Assembly: GCA_003864495.1 (NCBI GenBank)
Contig: ML133408.1
Location: forward strand, 1,557,006 to 1,621,005
Reading direction: 5' to 3'
DNA from: Nemopilema nomurai
Taxonomy: Eukaryota; Cnidaria; Scyphozoa; Rhizostomeae; Rhizostomatidae
DNA: 64,000 nt
The notes beneath the pieces are model-generated. The model saw only the letters and a list, made by a program, of their open reading frames with translations. It had not been told where the DNA came from and made no database searches. Made by a program: the position numbers and the translations under genes. Of the stretch, positions 49,301-64,000 are shown piece by piece. The stretch's first letter is position 1, and each line of letters starts with the position of its first letter.

Positions 49301-52122
49301 TTTGATGTTCAAAGTACACGCCTTTATAAATGATGAAAACATCATTTTGGCATGAAATTGTCCATCAAGACCAGTTTTAAAAGCAGCTTACACGGGTACT
49401 GTGTTCTTTTTCAGGCTTCAGCACACAATAAAAACCTTGATGTTGGTGCTAACGTATTTATTGGCAACCTTGACCCAGAGATTGATGAGAAGCTGCTCTA
49501 TGATACATTTTCTGCTTTTGGAGTCATCCTTCAAACACCAAAGGTTGGTTTATGGCATATTTGCCCTTTTGATTCTAGAAGTGTTTGAAAATTGTTCTAC
49601 TGGCAAGGAAAGGAACCACATAACACCAAGTAATCATTTGGCTCCTGACAAAGAAGCCCCATGTACCAGATCAACTGCATTTCTGCCAGCAATTAAAGCG
49701 TTGGTCAGCAAAGGAAATACACAATCCACTGCTATTAAACATCCTTGCAAAACTCTAATTTGAGTCAGCCATAACTGGTAAATTTTTCTACAAAATGTTA
49801 AAAGTGAGCTGTTTTCATGCGTGATTTTAAGGCTATATCCTGCAATTTGTAGATCATGCGTGATCCAGAAACAGGAAACTCGAAGGGGTTTGCTTTCATC
49901 AACTTTGCCAGTTTTGCGGCGTCGGACGCAGCCATAGAAGCCATGAATGGGCAGTACTTGAGCAACAGACCAATCAGCGTTTCGTATGCATTCAAAAAGG
50001 ATTCCAAGGGAGAGAGACACGGTTCCGCTGCCGGTAGGTAGTTCGGTATTCTTGCTTCTCCCAGCGCTCTTCTCGTGCTGCCACATTTGTTCACCGTTAT
50101 GGTCAATGAGTAGAAGGTTTGCTTCAGTTCGGTATTCAAATCTTGCAGCATCAAAAAACGTGTTGTGTGTGTGTTTTGGTTTGGTTTCTCGGCTTCCTGG
50201 GTTCCATCTGGAGGGCCATGCAAAACAGAGGGATTCCCAGTGATCTTGTAAATATTGTTAGATAATGGTATTGTCAGGTTCTTATGCAGCGATGGTGGAT
50301 GGGTCAGTCGCTGTGTTATGCTTGATCAGTGGTGTCTAATGGCCTGCTATGACCGTGTTTGCTAAGATCAGACTAGAGCACGTCTGTAACTCACCCTTTT
50401 CTCCGTCCTCTGCTCCACAGAACGACTTCTGGCTGCCCAAAACCCGTTGACGCAGACTGACCGGCCTCATCAACTTTTCGCCGACGCTCCGCCAGTTGTT
50501 CCCGGCGGCATTGACCTCATGCAGCAGATGGCCGGCGTTAGCATGCTTGTGCCGCCAGGGCATGTGCCGGGTAAGTGCTTTCACTGTTCAGTTTCTTGCA
50601 CACAGCACGCTTTCTGCCAAGTGCACCACATTCAAATCGTTTTTTCTCGAAACAAGTTTTACCATCAGCTTTTGACACTGTCTGCACCTTCGTAAGCTCA
50701 GCGCAATCCGCCTTGTCTACTTGAATGAATCAATAGTTCAATTTACCATAGTTTCAATCTTCGTTAATATTTCTCTTTATTCGGATGGTGCGTGTTTTAG
50801 AGTCTATACTAACTGTGTTCTTCTCTTTTCAGTCCCGACTGTTCCGCTTCCAAACATGCCTCCCTCCATGCCCCCGCCGGGAATGCACCCTCATGGCATA
50901 CTGCCCCCACCACCAGTTATGCCACAAATGCCCCCATCTTCACAACCCCCATTTATGCCCCCACCAGTGCCTCACTCATCAGCTTCTTCCTCCACACCCG
51001 ACTTCCCCCCTTCAATTGGAGTCTCTGCTGGACAAATTCCCCCTCCTGGCCAGCGTCCTATACTACCCCCTCCAAGAGGGATGTTGGTGAGTTTCATTTT
51101 TGTCTTGTTTCAATTCGGTTGTTTTTGTTAAAAGTAATAGGGCAACTATTTTTCATCCTATCTGTGTCATGGCTCCGTCGGGAGACAATTTAAATCCAAC
51201 TGCTGCTGCTTTTGAACTGTTGGGTGGACAGAAAATTGTCTGTGCTTGGCCAAGAAGAAAACCAGGAAGCCAAGGGAAATTCTTCATTTGACAGTGGTGA
51301 TGCTTCTACAAAACCTCAATTATTCATGGAATGTATTTGTCGAATTTGAAGGCAATGGAATGCGTACATCTTATCCGAGGTAAGATAGTGATGAATAATT
51401 GAGAGGATGATTCAATTATGTGGTTTCTGGTCAACTCAGATGTTGTTTGCGTAGCTGGCAGACTAAGAGTGGAAGACCTCGCTATGCAGGACCTTCGTTG
51501 TTTATAAATGACCCTGGAACAAACAGCCTTTGACTCCCAATTTTCCATTCCAGGCCCATGGACGCCTCCCTCCTCCCATGCCACCCCCGGTTATCGCCAG
51601 TGGCGGTCAACCAGAAGGAGCTGCTTCTGGGGGCGCTGAAGGGGGTGCTGGTGTGCAGTATAACCAGAGAGCATTCCCCCCTCATGGTATCCCTGGATTC
51701 CCAAGACCCCCAATGTCGGATGCGACGGGTGCGTTTGGGCATCAGTTCTTTGGAGCGCCCCCTCCACCAGGTCAGTTTGGACAGCCGGGGATGGCCCCAC
51801 GAGGCCCGCCGCCGCCCATGAGACCGGGTCCTCCTTTCGGCGGGTTCAGGGGCCCCCCAGATCACGATGTCCAGTTTGATCCGCACGGAGGCGCGAGGAT
51901 GAGAATGCGTAAGTACTGCTTGTTATTTGTTCACATTTAAATTCTCATTTCAAAAGTGGGGCATGCCCCCTGGGTATTCATGACAGGTCATCAATTGAAT
52001 TGTCACCAACGATTCTGTAGCAGTTCATTCTTGATGCAAGATTTCTCGTGCTTTCAGCAATGGACCAGCGTGGAATGAGACCCAGGATGATGCAGCCCCC
52101 CCGACCTCCGCCCCGGACATGA
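46395..52122 (+). CDS. SF3B4: Splicing factor 3B subunit 4 (SAP49)
   Basis: Nine exons: 46395-46425, 48665-48748, 48971-49116, 49415-49543, 49853-50033, 50421-50570, 50833-51086, 51554-51908 and 52058-52122. They give 464 aa with every phase consistent. SF3B4 is a U2 snRNP protein that helps hold the branch-site region of pre-mRNA. Exon 1 is only 31 nt and encodes [10 protein letters not shown], separated by a 2.2-kb intron from RRM1 ([27 protein letters not shown]). RRM2 follows in exons 4-5 ([29 protein letters not shown]), then [22 protein letters not shown] Pro/Met/Gly-rich tail of about 250 residues ends in [11 protein letters not shown]2 and the linker are nearly invariant relative to human. 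The tail has different repeat content, as expected. Confidence 0.96.
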
Positions 52123-53579
52123 GTTTCGCAACACGTCGTGGCTCCTACAACCCCCTTGCAGCCATGCTTGGTCTATAAAGAGGCAGAGCATGGCGTATCT
52201 TGTCGGTCTTTGGTATTCTGTCAACATTATTCACGAAACTTCGGATGGAATTAGGAAGACGCACTTCAACTATGCCACCTGGTTGCTTCTTCTAGCATGA
52301 ACCTCTTTGAAGTTAAACGTCCAGTTCTTTCGAAGGCAAAGCCAGACTTGTGTTTATATTCACGAATAGAATTTTCATTTCGCTGCAAGTAGGCCTGGGG
52401 AATTGGTTTGAAGCTAGACGTTACAAAGCATTCTAATGCGCCAGTGCAGCGGCAATGATTGTCTACAGTTGTAAACAGAAGTGCGGGCCCTTATAGTCAA
52501 GGCTCGTTTGGTCGTAATTTCGTTCATCAAAGGAATAACTTATTAAAGTAGGAGATACTGATCTAACATCAGTTGTAACATCCATCCGATCTAACCGATC
52601 ATCCTTTCCTTTATTTGAAACATTTTTGCGGGTTTTTCATTCTCTTTGTTGCTAGAGTTTCTGGGTTTTGTTGATAACCTCGTTGGCGATCGAACCATAG
52701 GCCTCGCTTTTCGACAGTCTAAGAACGAGTCGAATGTTAGCAACTGCACAGAGAAAGGGCCGCGCTACTTGTAAGACTAACTGGTGGCAACGCATATTCC
52801 CATTGTTGCAAAAGAAGATTGTGCCTGGTAGACACGGCCAAGCAATTTGCATCATCCCACACAATCCCGAAGGTTGGTATGCTTTTCTCCCATGGGAATA
52901 TCGTATGCTTTTTGTCGCTGGACTAGCCGTCTAATGTTATTAAAAAGATTGATTATTGCAATGTCTTCACCTGGTTGCCTTGAATTGGATTTTTACTCGC
53001 TCGTCATTCAAACATATTCTGTTATTTTGCTGCTTTTAGAGAAATATAAATCGTGTTTTTACCCAGGCACATTTTGTACGTTCACTTTCCTCGACCAAGC
53101 TTTGGTGGCAATTTAGATTTGTCGGGTGTAATGCCTCGATGACATAACGCATCAACCTTTCGCTACCTGTTCTCCACCCGTACCTCCTCTAATCACTTCT
53201 ATAGGCAAGCCAGTCTTTTCATTTAAGTATCGAAATGATCTCCGTACTTTGTCATGGAAGTCGAGGCAAGTCCGTTGTAGAATTCGGACTCGAAGAAAAA
53301 TATCTGCGCTTCTGTGAATTTTCGTGCTGCTGCCATCTTGTTGTCGTTTATCGTGTGGGGGTTATGAACTTGGGAATATGAAGTTCAAAAGGTGTACATT
53401 CCACAAGGTCTGGGTCCACGATTAATCATATGATTAGTGTGGATGTACACCATTGATTAGAAGTGGAACGGGTGTCTTTCTTTGTCGATGTCTGCAACCG
53501 CCTTTTCACTTAACTGGCAGACGTCATTAGAGCATTACGCTTTAATGAGGTTTGCCTTCACCGCATCCTTTCATCTAAA

Positions 53580-53770
53580 TAAAAGCACGCCCTCTTGCAT
53601 TTGCCGAGTTCTCCGTAGCGAATCGTTTAATCTTGATACATGGCCTAACTTTCTTAGCTTCATAACTGTCTCAATGTCTTGGGTTTTCTCCAGCACTTCA
53701 TCGTTGGATACGAAGTCCTTCCAACTTATTTTCATCAGGATTCGTATGATATGCTTTATATTATCAATAG
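53580..53770 (-). mobile_element. Degenerate LINE reverse-transcriptase C-terminal fragment
   Basis: On the minus strand the frame reads RILMKISWKDFVSNDEVL followed by KLRKLGHVSRL. This matches the conserved segment just downstream of the polymerase domain in many non-LTR retrotransposons (W-x-D-x-x-(S/T)-N-E-E-V-L, then R-(R/K)-x-x-W-x-G-H-x-x-R). The frame is open for about 60 codons and stops soon after. Nothing upstream in the window completes it, so it is a dead fragment. Confidence 0.5.
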
Positions 53771-53802
53771 CTTAGGAAAAGGCCACAGAAGATCGATACT
53801 CA

Positions 53803-54620
53803 GCAGGGGCGAATATAGTAGGGTGCGAAGGGTGCTCAAGCACCCCTCAGATTTCGCAGGCATATCTTTTTAGCAATTGAAGGCACGGTCGCTTCGATTC
53901 TGAGTTCTACGCTCAACAACCCGAAATTCGAGCCCCGTCTCAACAATGTTCAGCAGCGCGACTCTTTCTTTTCCTGTATTGAGGTATTATCAAACTCCCC
54001 CTGGTTTCACCATACAGCATTCTACAGACTTGGAAACCATTGTTTCCTCTATTACCCTGCCATTTCAGGAACCCATGGCCTGTGAATTATACCAGATTCT
54101 GCACCCGTGGAAGTGAACTTAGCCAATGACTGTGCAAGATCGAGGGGTTCTCAACATTGGCGCGAGAACCCATGGATTTCAAAAATTTGAAATTTCAAAG
54201 AATGCTGACTTAACCAGGAGAGTTTGTTTCACATCAACTATTGTCTTGACATTGACCAGGGGGAGTTGGCATTAACCAGGGGGAGTTGGCATTGACCAAG
54301 GGGAGTTGGCATTGGCCAGGGGGAGTTGGCATTGACCAGGGGGAGTTGGCATTGACCAGGGGGAGTTGGCATTGACTAGGGGGAGTTGGCATTGACCAGG
54401 GGGAGTTGAATTATGATATCACCTTAAACAGGGGGACTGAGTAGCTAAAATTTTAGGCAAAGTTGCGGAAAATTCTGTGTAATGCTTCTGTGTATTGCTC
54501 GAGCAGACTTCAATTTTGTTTGTCGCGTATTAATCGGGGCAAGATGTTTGTCAATAGCGCTTGGTTACAAATCTTTCTATATGAGCACCCCTCAGATAAA
54601 TTTGCTGGATCCGCCCCTGC
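53803..54620. mobile_element. TIR-bounded non-autonomous DNA element with internal 21-bp array
   Basis: The left end agcaggggcgaatatagtag and the inverted right end agcaggggcggatccagc match for about 10 bp and then partly. A copy of gagcacccctcagat or its near relatives lies just inside each end. CAGGGGCG-type ends are typical of hAT-like non-autonomous elements (family memory). No transposase frame inside. Flanking target duplications are not clear. Eight copies of a 21-bp repeat sit at 54244-54411. Confidence 0.5.
54244..54411. repeat. 21-bp minisatellite, eight copies
   Basis: Near-perfect units of gaccagggggagttggcatt plus one base, inside the TIR element at 53803-54620. Differences between copies are single substitutions, so the array is young. 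Confidence 0.9.
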
Positions 54621-55873
54621 TAAGAGTTGAAATATTTTGAAGAAACATGGAAAGCGAATGCATTTTACTGCTTCTTTCGTTATCACATTTAAGATCTTAT
54701 TTGGAAGGGTTTATTATAGAAGAACAGGCGTTATGTAATTATTCGATTTACGAAAAGTCCCGAGAACCACGATACGATAAATTGGGGGAATGCTACAGAA
54801 TATTTGAAGCAGCTGTTTTTTTCCATTTGGAGAAGCAAGAGAAATTTCCACATCTCGGGGCCAGCTTGTCAATGTATAACGCAAACAGGCATTTGAACCT
54901 CTGCCTCGGAAAGTAATTTAATAAAATTGAAGGTGTAATTTAATCAATTTAAGGACGAAATCTAATGAAGTCGAAGGTGAAATTTAATGATATCGTCGGT
55001 GAATTCTAATGAAATGGAAATGAATTTTTTCCTGCATTTTCGCATCCGCAATGGCCGGGTTCTTGTTTCTATTTTCTATCTGTAACTGCCAGACTTCACT
55101 AGAGCAGGACTCCCTGTGTTGCCGTTCATTTCATTTTCCGAATAGTGTTTGAAGATTTTTACGCTGACTGGTAAGATTGCGCCAGCGTTATGCGCTGTCA
55201 CACAGAAGGCATAAAACACCTTTGATTATACCTTCAGCCTACGAAATTCGTAAATGTTGCCCTAATCAAATGGAACTTTGATGTATGCGTCATTCTCTAC
55301 CAATCGAATGGCTTATAGGGGCAGAACCGCCGCGAAGGCTGAATAGCCTGGGTGCTATGGCTATGGGCCTCGTGTCTGCAGAACAACCAGAAAGTTGGTC
55401 ATGCATTGGGGGAACTTGAACGTTAGTTGGAAATGTTGACCAAATTTGAAACCCTTAAACAAATTGTCTGTGGTCAAAAAAGTTGGTCAAAATATTTTGT
55501 CACTTTTTTATGAACCCCCCTCCAATCTAAATTGTGGAGGTACGTCATTGGTCCCCAGTATAACGCGAGCAGAACCCATTCCTTGACTAAGTCATAGCCA
55601 GTTTCTTTAAGTAAAGTGTAGTCCGCCCAGACATTTCTGCCAGAGTCTTGCTCATCCATTCTTAACCAAAACAAAGCCAGTTGTTTAAGAACCTTACTTT
55701 TATTCTTGACAAAACCGGCAAAAACTGGTCAATCAGTCGAAAGATTAAAATATGGAATGCCAGTAAGGGCAAATTTAACAGAAACCTACCCATGGCTTAT
55801 GTTGTTGCTGTTGTTCATTTGATACACTGTTGTTGTGTTGCGCCTTACACCTCAAACCAAATCAATCTTCAAA

Positions 55874-57286
55874 ATGGAGTTTGAGAGGGAAGAAGTTACA
55901 AGGACTGGCCCTCAGATTCCTCAACATGACAATATCAACAAGCGCTTTTTTCATCGGAAACAACAAACTTCCCGTGAAAGGATGCAATCCTTAATATTTG
56001 CTGGTCACTGGCAAGTATCGAAGAAAGACGTTCGAATGCGGAATGCGTACATGTTCAATAACCCATTGATGAGCGATGTTCGTCTCATAGCTGGAAAGGG
56101 CCCTAACCGAACTGAAATCCCTGCCCATAAATACATACTTGCTATTTCATCACCAGTGTTTTACGCAATGTTTTACGGCCCTCTTTCGAACTCTGAGTGC
56201 AAGGAGGTCAACATTGAAGATTCTGACACAGACTCGCTTTTGGAAATGCTGAGGTACTTCTACTGCGACGAAACGCAGCTCTCAACAGAAAATGTATTTG
56301 GAACATTGTACTTGGCTAAAAAGTATGTTGTACCGTTCTTAGAGGAACTTTGTGTTGTTTTCCTTGAGCAAAATCTGGATGCCGATAACGCCCTTGATAT
56401 CGTGCCCCAAGCAATTCTTCTTAATGAGGACCAACTGCAGGAAAGATGTTTGGATATAATAGATTGTAGGACCACACAAGTACTTGATTCTTGTAGTTTT
56501 ACGGATATTTCAAAAGATTTATTAAAGTCAGTTCTGGGACGGGATACCCTTTGGGCAGAGGAAATAGACATTTTCAAGGCTGTTTTAAGATGGGCAGAAA
56601 AAGAATGCAAGAGATGTGAGCTTGAATGTACTTCTGGAAATCTCCGATCTGTTGTGGGTGACTGCTTGAATTTGATACGGTTTCCAACGATGACTGATAG
56701 AGAATTTGCTGACCATGTTGCAAGATCGGGCCTTCTTAGTGCAGAGGAAGCACTGAATGTTTTCCTTTACTTTACCTCTACAAATAAGCCTGTCTTGAAA
56801 TTCCCGACTATATCTAGGATAGGTCCTGCGATGCACCACATTAGAAGGTTTCCTGCAGCAGAAGATGGAATGCGCTTTGGGTATTATGGAACAGAGGAGG
56901 GCATCAAGTTTCAAACTGATCGTGATATAAGTATTGATGGATTAGGTCTCTATGGAGCTGTTGAAGGAAGCAGTGAAGGAAGATATGAAATAATCACCCA
57001 AGTGATTCGTGACAATCAAATTCTTAAGCACATGAGATATACCTCAACCTCAGCATCTGAAGAAAATATCTATAAAATAATGTTTGATGAGCCAGTGCCA
57101 GTTATGCGAGGTGTTTGGCACAGTGTTGTTGTCAGATTACAAGGACCAAGATCTTGGAAGGGAATTGATGGTTTGAAGAGCATTGTATGTCATGGGGTCA
57201 CTTTTCAGTTTGGTGATTATACTGTGAACTCAATTACATCAGAATCCCAAGGGCAGATTCCTGATATCCTTTTTAGACTTCTTTAG
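55874..57286 (+). CDS. BTB-BACK-PHR protein, BTBD1/2/3/6 family
   Basis: Intronless, 470 aa from the ATG at 55874 (an upstream in-frame ATG at 55835 adds a hydrophilic stretch and is less likely). It is an adaptor that recruits substrates to CUL3 ubiquitin ligases. Order: short N-terminus, BTB domain at about residues 55-165 (SDVRLIAG, IPAHKYILAISSPVFYAMF, MLRYFYCDETQL), BACK domain at about 170-290 (CLDIIDCRT, WAEEIDIFKAVLRWAEKEC, IRFPTMTDREFADHV), and a PHR domain at about 320-470 (QTDRDISIDGLGLYGA, GVWHSVVVRLQGP, VTFQFGDY, GQIPDILF). The domain order and length match BTBD2/BTBD6. Vertebrate paralogues arose later, so no single symbol applies. AATAAA lies at 57840. Confidence 0.93.
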   Translation: MEFEREEVTRTGPQIPQHDNINKRFFHRKQQTSRERMQSLIFAGHWQVSKKDVRMRNAYMFNNPLMSDVRLIAGKGPNRTEIPAHKYILAISSPVFYAMFYGPLSNSECKEVNIEDSDTDSLLEMLRYFYCDETQLSTENVFGTLYLAKKYVVPFLEELCVVFLEQNLDADNALDIVPQAILLNEDQLQERCLDIIDCRTTQVLDSCSFTDISKDLLKSVLGRDTLWAEEIDIFKAVLRWAEKECKRCELECTSGNLRSVVGDCLNLIRFPTMTDREFADHVARSGLLSAEEALNVFLYFTSTNKPVLKFPTISRIGPAMHHIRRFPAAEDGMRFGYYGTEEGIKFQTDRDISIDGLGLYGAVEGSSEGRYEIITQVIRDNQILKHMRYTSTSASEENIYKIMFDEPVPVMRGVWHSVVVRLQGPRSWKGIDGLKSIVCHGVTFQFGDYTVNSITSESQGQIPDILFRLL

Positions 57287-59666
57287 CAATGTTTTTCTGA
57301 ATGGTCATTGTTGTCTTAGTTGTTAAAATTCATGTGTCCTTATAAATTTTCTGTTTATTCAAACACATGCCATTTTAATATGTTTTTAACAATAGTATTA
57401 CACAAATACAAAAAAGAACCCCACAACACTGATGTCAGTCAAAGTGGTGCATTTTCTGGAATTCAAGATCCCAATCTCAGTGAAGATGTTTTGGCTTTTC
57501 TGCTTGAACATGCTTTTCTGCCCTGGATTATTGAAAATATTGTGCTAAGTAATAGAAATGATTTTGTCTTGCATCTTTTGAGTGTTAATTTTTGTTATTG
57601 CTTCCATATGCTGCACCTTCTCTGTTATTAACTTGTGAATTGATGAGCTGTGCCAGTTTTAGAAAAACCTAGCTATTTATTGTTTATAGATTATTCTGAT
57701 ATTAAAACTACTGCAGATGAGGGACACACACAGTGTGTGAAATTAGAATCAAACTTTGGAAACAATAACTTCAATAATCATTTGAATTTTGCACTCCATC
57801 TTGTGTTTACATTTCATGTGCATAATTTTTTTTTCTTCAAATAAAGAGGAAAAAATTTTTGGTCGTAGTTTTGTGTCATATTTTATATGGTGTGTATGTT
57901 TGTCTTGTATAGTGTCAGAGGAAAAAAGATTGGTGTCATAGTTTATATGGTGTTTTTTTGTATATATATTGTCTTTCACTTGACTACCGTTTTAAATGAA
58001 TATGCTATATAACATAAAATTAAGTACTTTACTTGCAACATTTGCAATATTTAGCTGTTCTAGGTACTTACATGCAGTCCTTGAAATTTAGAAAGGTTTA
58101 ATGCAGCTAAAATTGACAAGGAGAAAGAAAGTAAGGGGTTGGGGTGGTCGGTATAAGTCGACTTTCGTATAAAAAAGATAAAAACAGAAAACTTTGTTAA
58201 TGCGTTTAAAAAACGTACAATATAAAAAAGTGCTTTCCACTTTCAGGGGCCTCGAGAAATCTTCTGCAAGTTATACTTTGGGGGAAATAAACGTAGTCTT
58301 TAAAGAACAAAAATATTTGTTTCTATGGGCCATTTCCCTAGGAGCCTCGCAGAAAACCTTTGCACAAAATGAACGGGATCGATATATACTTGCTTCAATC
58401 GACATTCGCGTTATGCGAAATAGTGTTTCCCTGGAACGAATCCGCACATACCTGTGTGTGGGAAAGAGGCTGCAAACTCGGTTCACTAGAAAGGCGCTGC
58501 AAAGTTCGGGCGCAGTATCGAACACGAAAACACGTGGAGGTTCGTTCATCAGATTTCCTTTTATTTGGGGCTCTATACACTTGAGATGCACGTCTCATGC
58601 TGCATGGCTCTGTTCACCAATGACGTTTAACCGATTACCTATTTGACCTAAGGCCTAACTTATCATTTGTCATATTATACCACCTTATTAGGGGTCTACG
58701 CAACCCCTTGGAAAGTGGGAGATCTGGAAAATTTATCGCAACCATGCCCTCTAGAATCTAAGAAAAGAGGGACAACGCCCTTTCTAGGTGTATTCTCATT
58801 TTTGTGGTGACAAAAGCTCACTGGGCATTTTGCATGGACATTGGGCAGTTTGTTCTTAGTTAAAAAGGTTTCAAATTTATTTGTTCCTTTCCGTGTAGGT
58901 TCTTTTTTCATTAATTGTCTGTGAAAAACTCTTTTTGGTTGATGGTTTTGAAGAGGCTAGTAAAATAAAAGTTTAAAGATTTGTTTGTTAAGCCAGTCAC
59001 TTATGTTTGTAGATTTCTCCTTACATCAGTGTTTATTAGTTGATTTAAACATTCAAATAAAGGTAATGCAATATTGATTTCTTTCAAAAGTAGATTGAGT
59101 TAGTACTTGAGATCACTACTCCTCACTTTTCTCAATGTGTGCTGATGGAGGTCGTACATCCCACTTTATTTCTATACAAGTATTGTAATGTAGTCAGTTC
59201 TTCGTCAATCATTCTCTTTCGCTCCCACTTCCTGGTTTTTTCCTCTGGCCTCTCATGATTCAAAAGATGATGACTTTCCCTAGATGGTTTTATTTTTAAA
59301 CAGTTTTCCTTCATCATCAGGGTTTTATGCTTACTCTTTACATTGTCTAGTTTTACTTTTGCTCCATGAAACTTTGAATTCCTGGAAACTAAGTTGACAG
59401 TTGTCATCTAATCTACAGTCTTGAAACTAAAGACAAAACACCATTTTCTTTGCTGAAAGTAACAGTGTAACATATATGGTGAAAAGGCAATCTCATACTA
59501 TAACCACACTTTCCAGTGATGTTTTCCTCTTTAAGTTGTAGGCAATGGTCTCTGTGATGTATATTTGCTTGAAATGTTTTCTTACAACTGTTCACTTTTC
59601 ATTTTTGTGTGCATTTTGATTTGTCTTAATGTGTTTGTCAAATAAATTCTTTGACATTGTTTCAGA
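57287..59666. other. Region between the BTB gene and spermidine synthase
   Basis: 3' flank of the BTB gene (AATAAA at 57840-57845) and 5' flank of spermidine synthase. The frame at 58194-58646 overlaps equally long frames on the other strand and shows no family. A minus-strand Lys/Glu-rich frame at 59132-59407, with a second at 59413-59595, might be a small gene sharing the spermidine synthase promoter; support is weak. Confidence 0.4.
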
Positions 59667-63966
<4,300 letters not shown>

Positions 63967-64000
63967 ATAGTGTGTTTGGTATGTAATTTCAAGGACTGTG

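Larger units (their letters stand above)
52123..55873. other. Intergenic region with transposon remains
   Basis: No host gene is recognised between SF3B4 and the BTB gene. It contains a LINE fragment (about 53580-53770, minus) and a terminal-inverted-repeat element with an internal minisatellite (about 53803-54620). The minus-strand frame at 55474-55674 has no family I know. Confidence 0.5.

Noticed and set aside
55474..55674. 66-codon minus frame beginning MFWLRMDEQDSG
   Set aside because: No recognisable domain, no adjoining exon, and it sits in a transposon-rich spacer.
58194..58646. 150-codon frame downstream of the BTB gene
   Set aside because: Equally long frames on the other strand, no domain, no splice signals, composition like neighbouring non-coding DNA.

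Overview
This is nuclear DNA from an animal. Almost every gene is split by short introns with GT-AG ends, the introns are AT-rich, and the genes are orthologues of animal genes (USP5, SF3B4, spermidine synthase, DCAF10, a CAT-type SLC7 transporter, a BTBD-type BTB-BACK-PHR protein, a doublecortin-EMAP protein). The high gene density (about eleven genes in 64 kb), compact introns and a DCX-EMAP gene suggest an early-branching marine invertebrate such as a sponge or cnidarian. That placement is inference; no organelle or rRNA marker is present. I rebuilt exon models by hand from splice signals, reading-frame phase and remembered family sequences. Six multi-exon models close in frame from start to stop (SLC7 643 aa, USP5 813 aa, GST 217 aa, DCX-EMAP about 1047 aa, SF3B4 464 aa, spermidine synthase 298 aa). 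DCAF10 closes at 426 aa.

Layout. 1-1547: non-coding. 1548-5684 (-): five-exon cationic amino-acid transporter of the SLC7 CAT group. 5685-7900: no gene recognised. 7901-9211 (-): intronless mL44 mitochondrial ribosomal protein fused to a PDZ domain. 10209-19959 (-): 28-exon USP5/13 deubiquitinase. 20057-21329 (+): theta-like glutathione S-transferase, head-to-head with USP5 and 97 bp apart. 22412-34089 (-): 22-exon doublecortin + HELP + WD40 protein. 36059-37857 (-): DCAF10. 38428-39720 (-) and 42645-43901 (+): a divergent pair of paralogous type II membrane proteins with a DTD motif, probably glycosyltransferases of a family I do not recognise. 46395-52122 (+): SF3B4. 55874-57286 (+): intronless BTB-BACK-PHR protein. 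59667-63966 (+): spermidine synthase.

The genes are ordinary household and ciliary functions and do not form one pathway. The unusual features are: (1) short tandem arrays in at least nine introns, nearly all at the 3' end of the intron just before the acceptor, with units that on the transcript strand contain branch-site-like cores and T-rich tracts; (2) the mL44-PDZ fusion; (3) the divergent pair of unknown putative glycosyltransferases; (4) several short inverted-repeat elements, including one of about 560 bp in a spermidine synthase intron.
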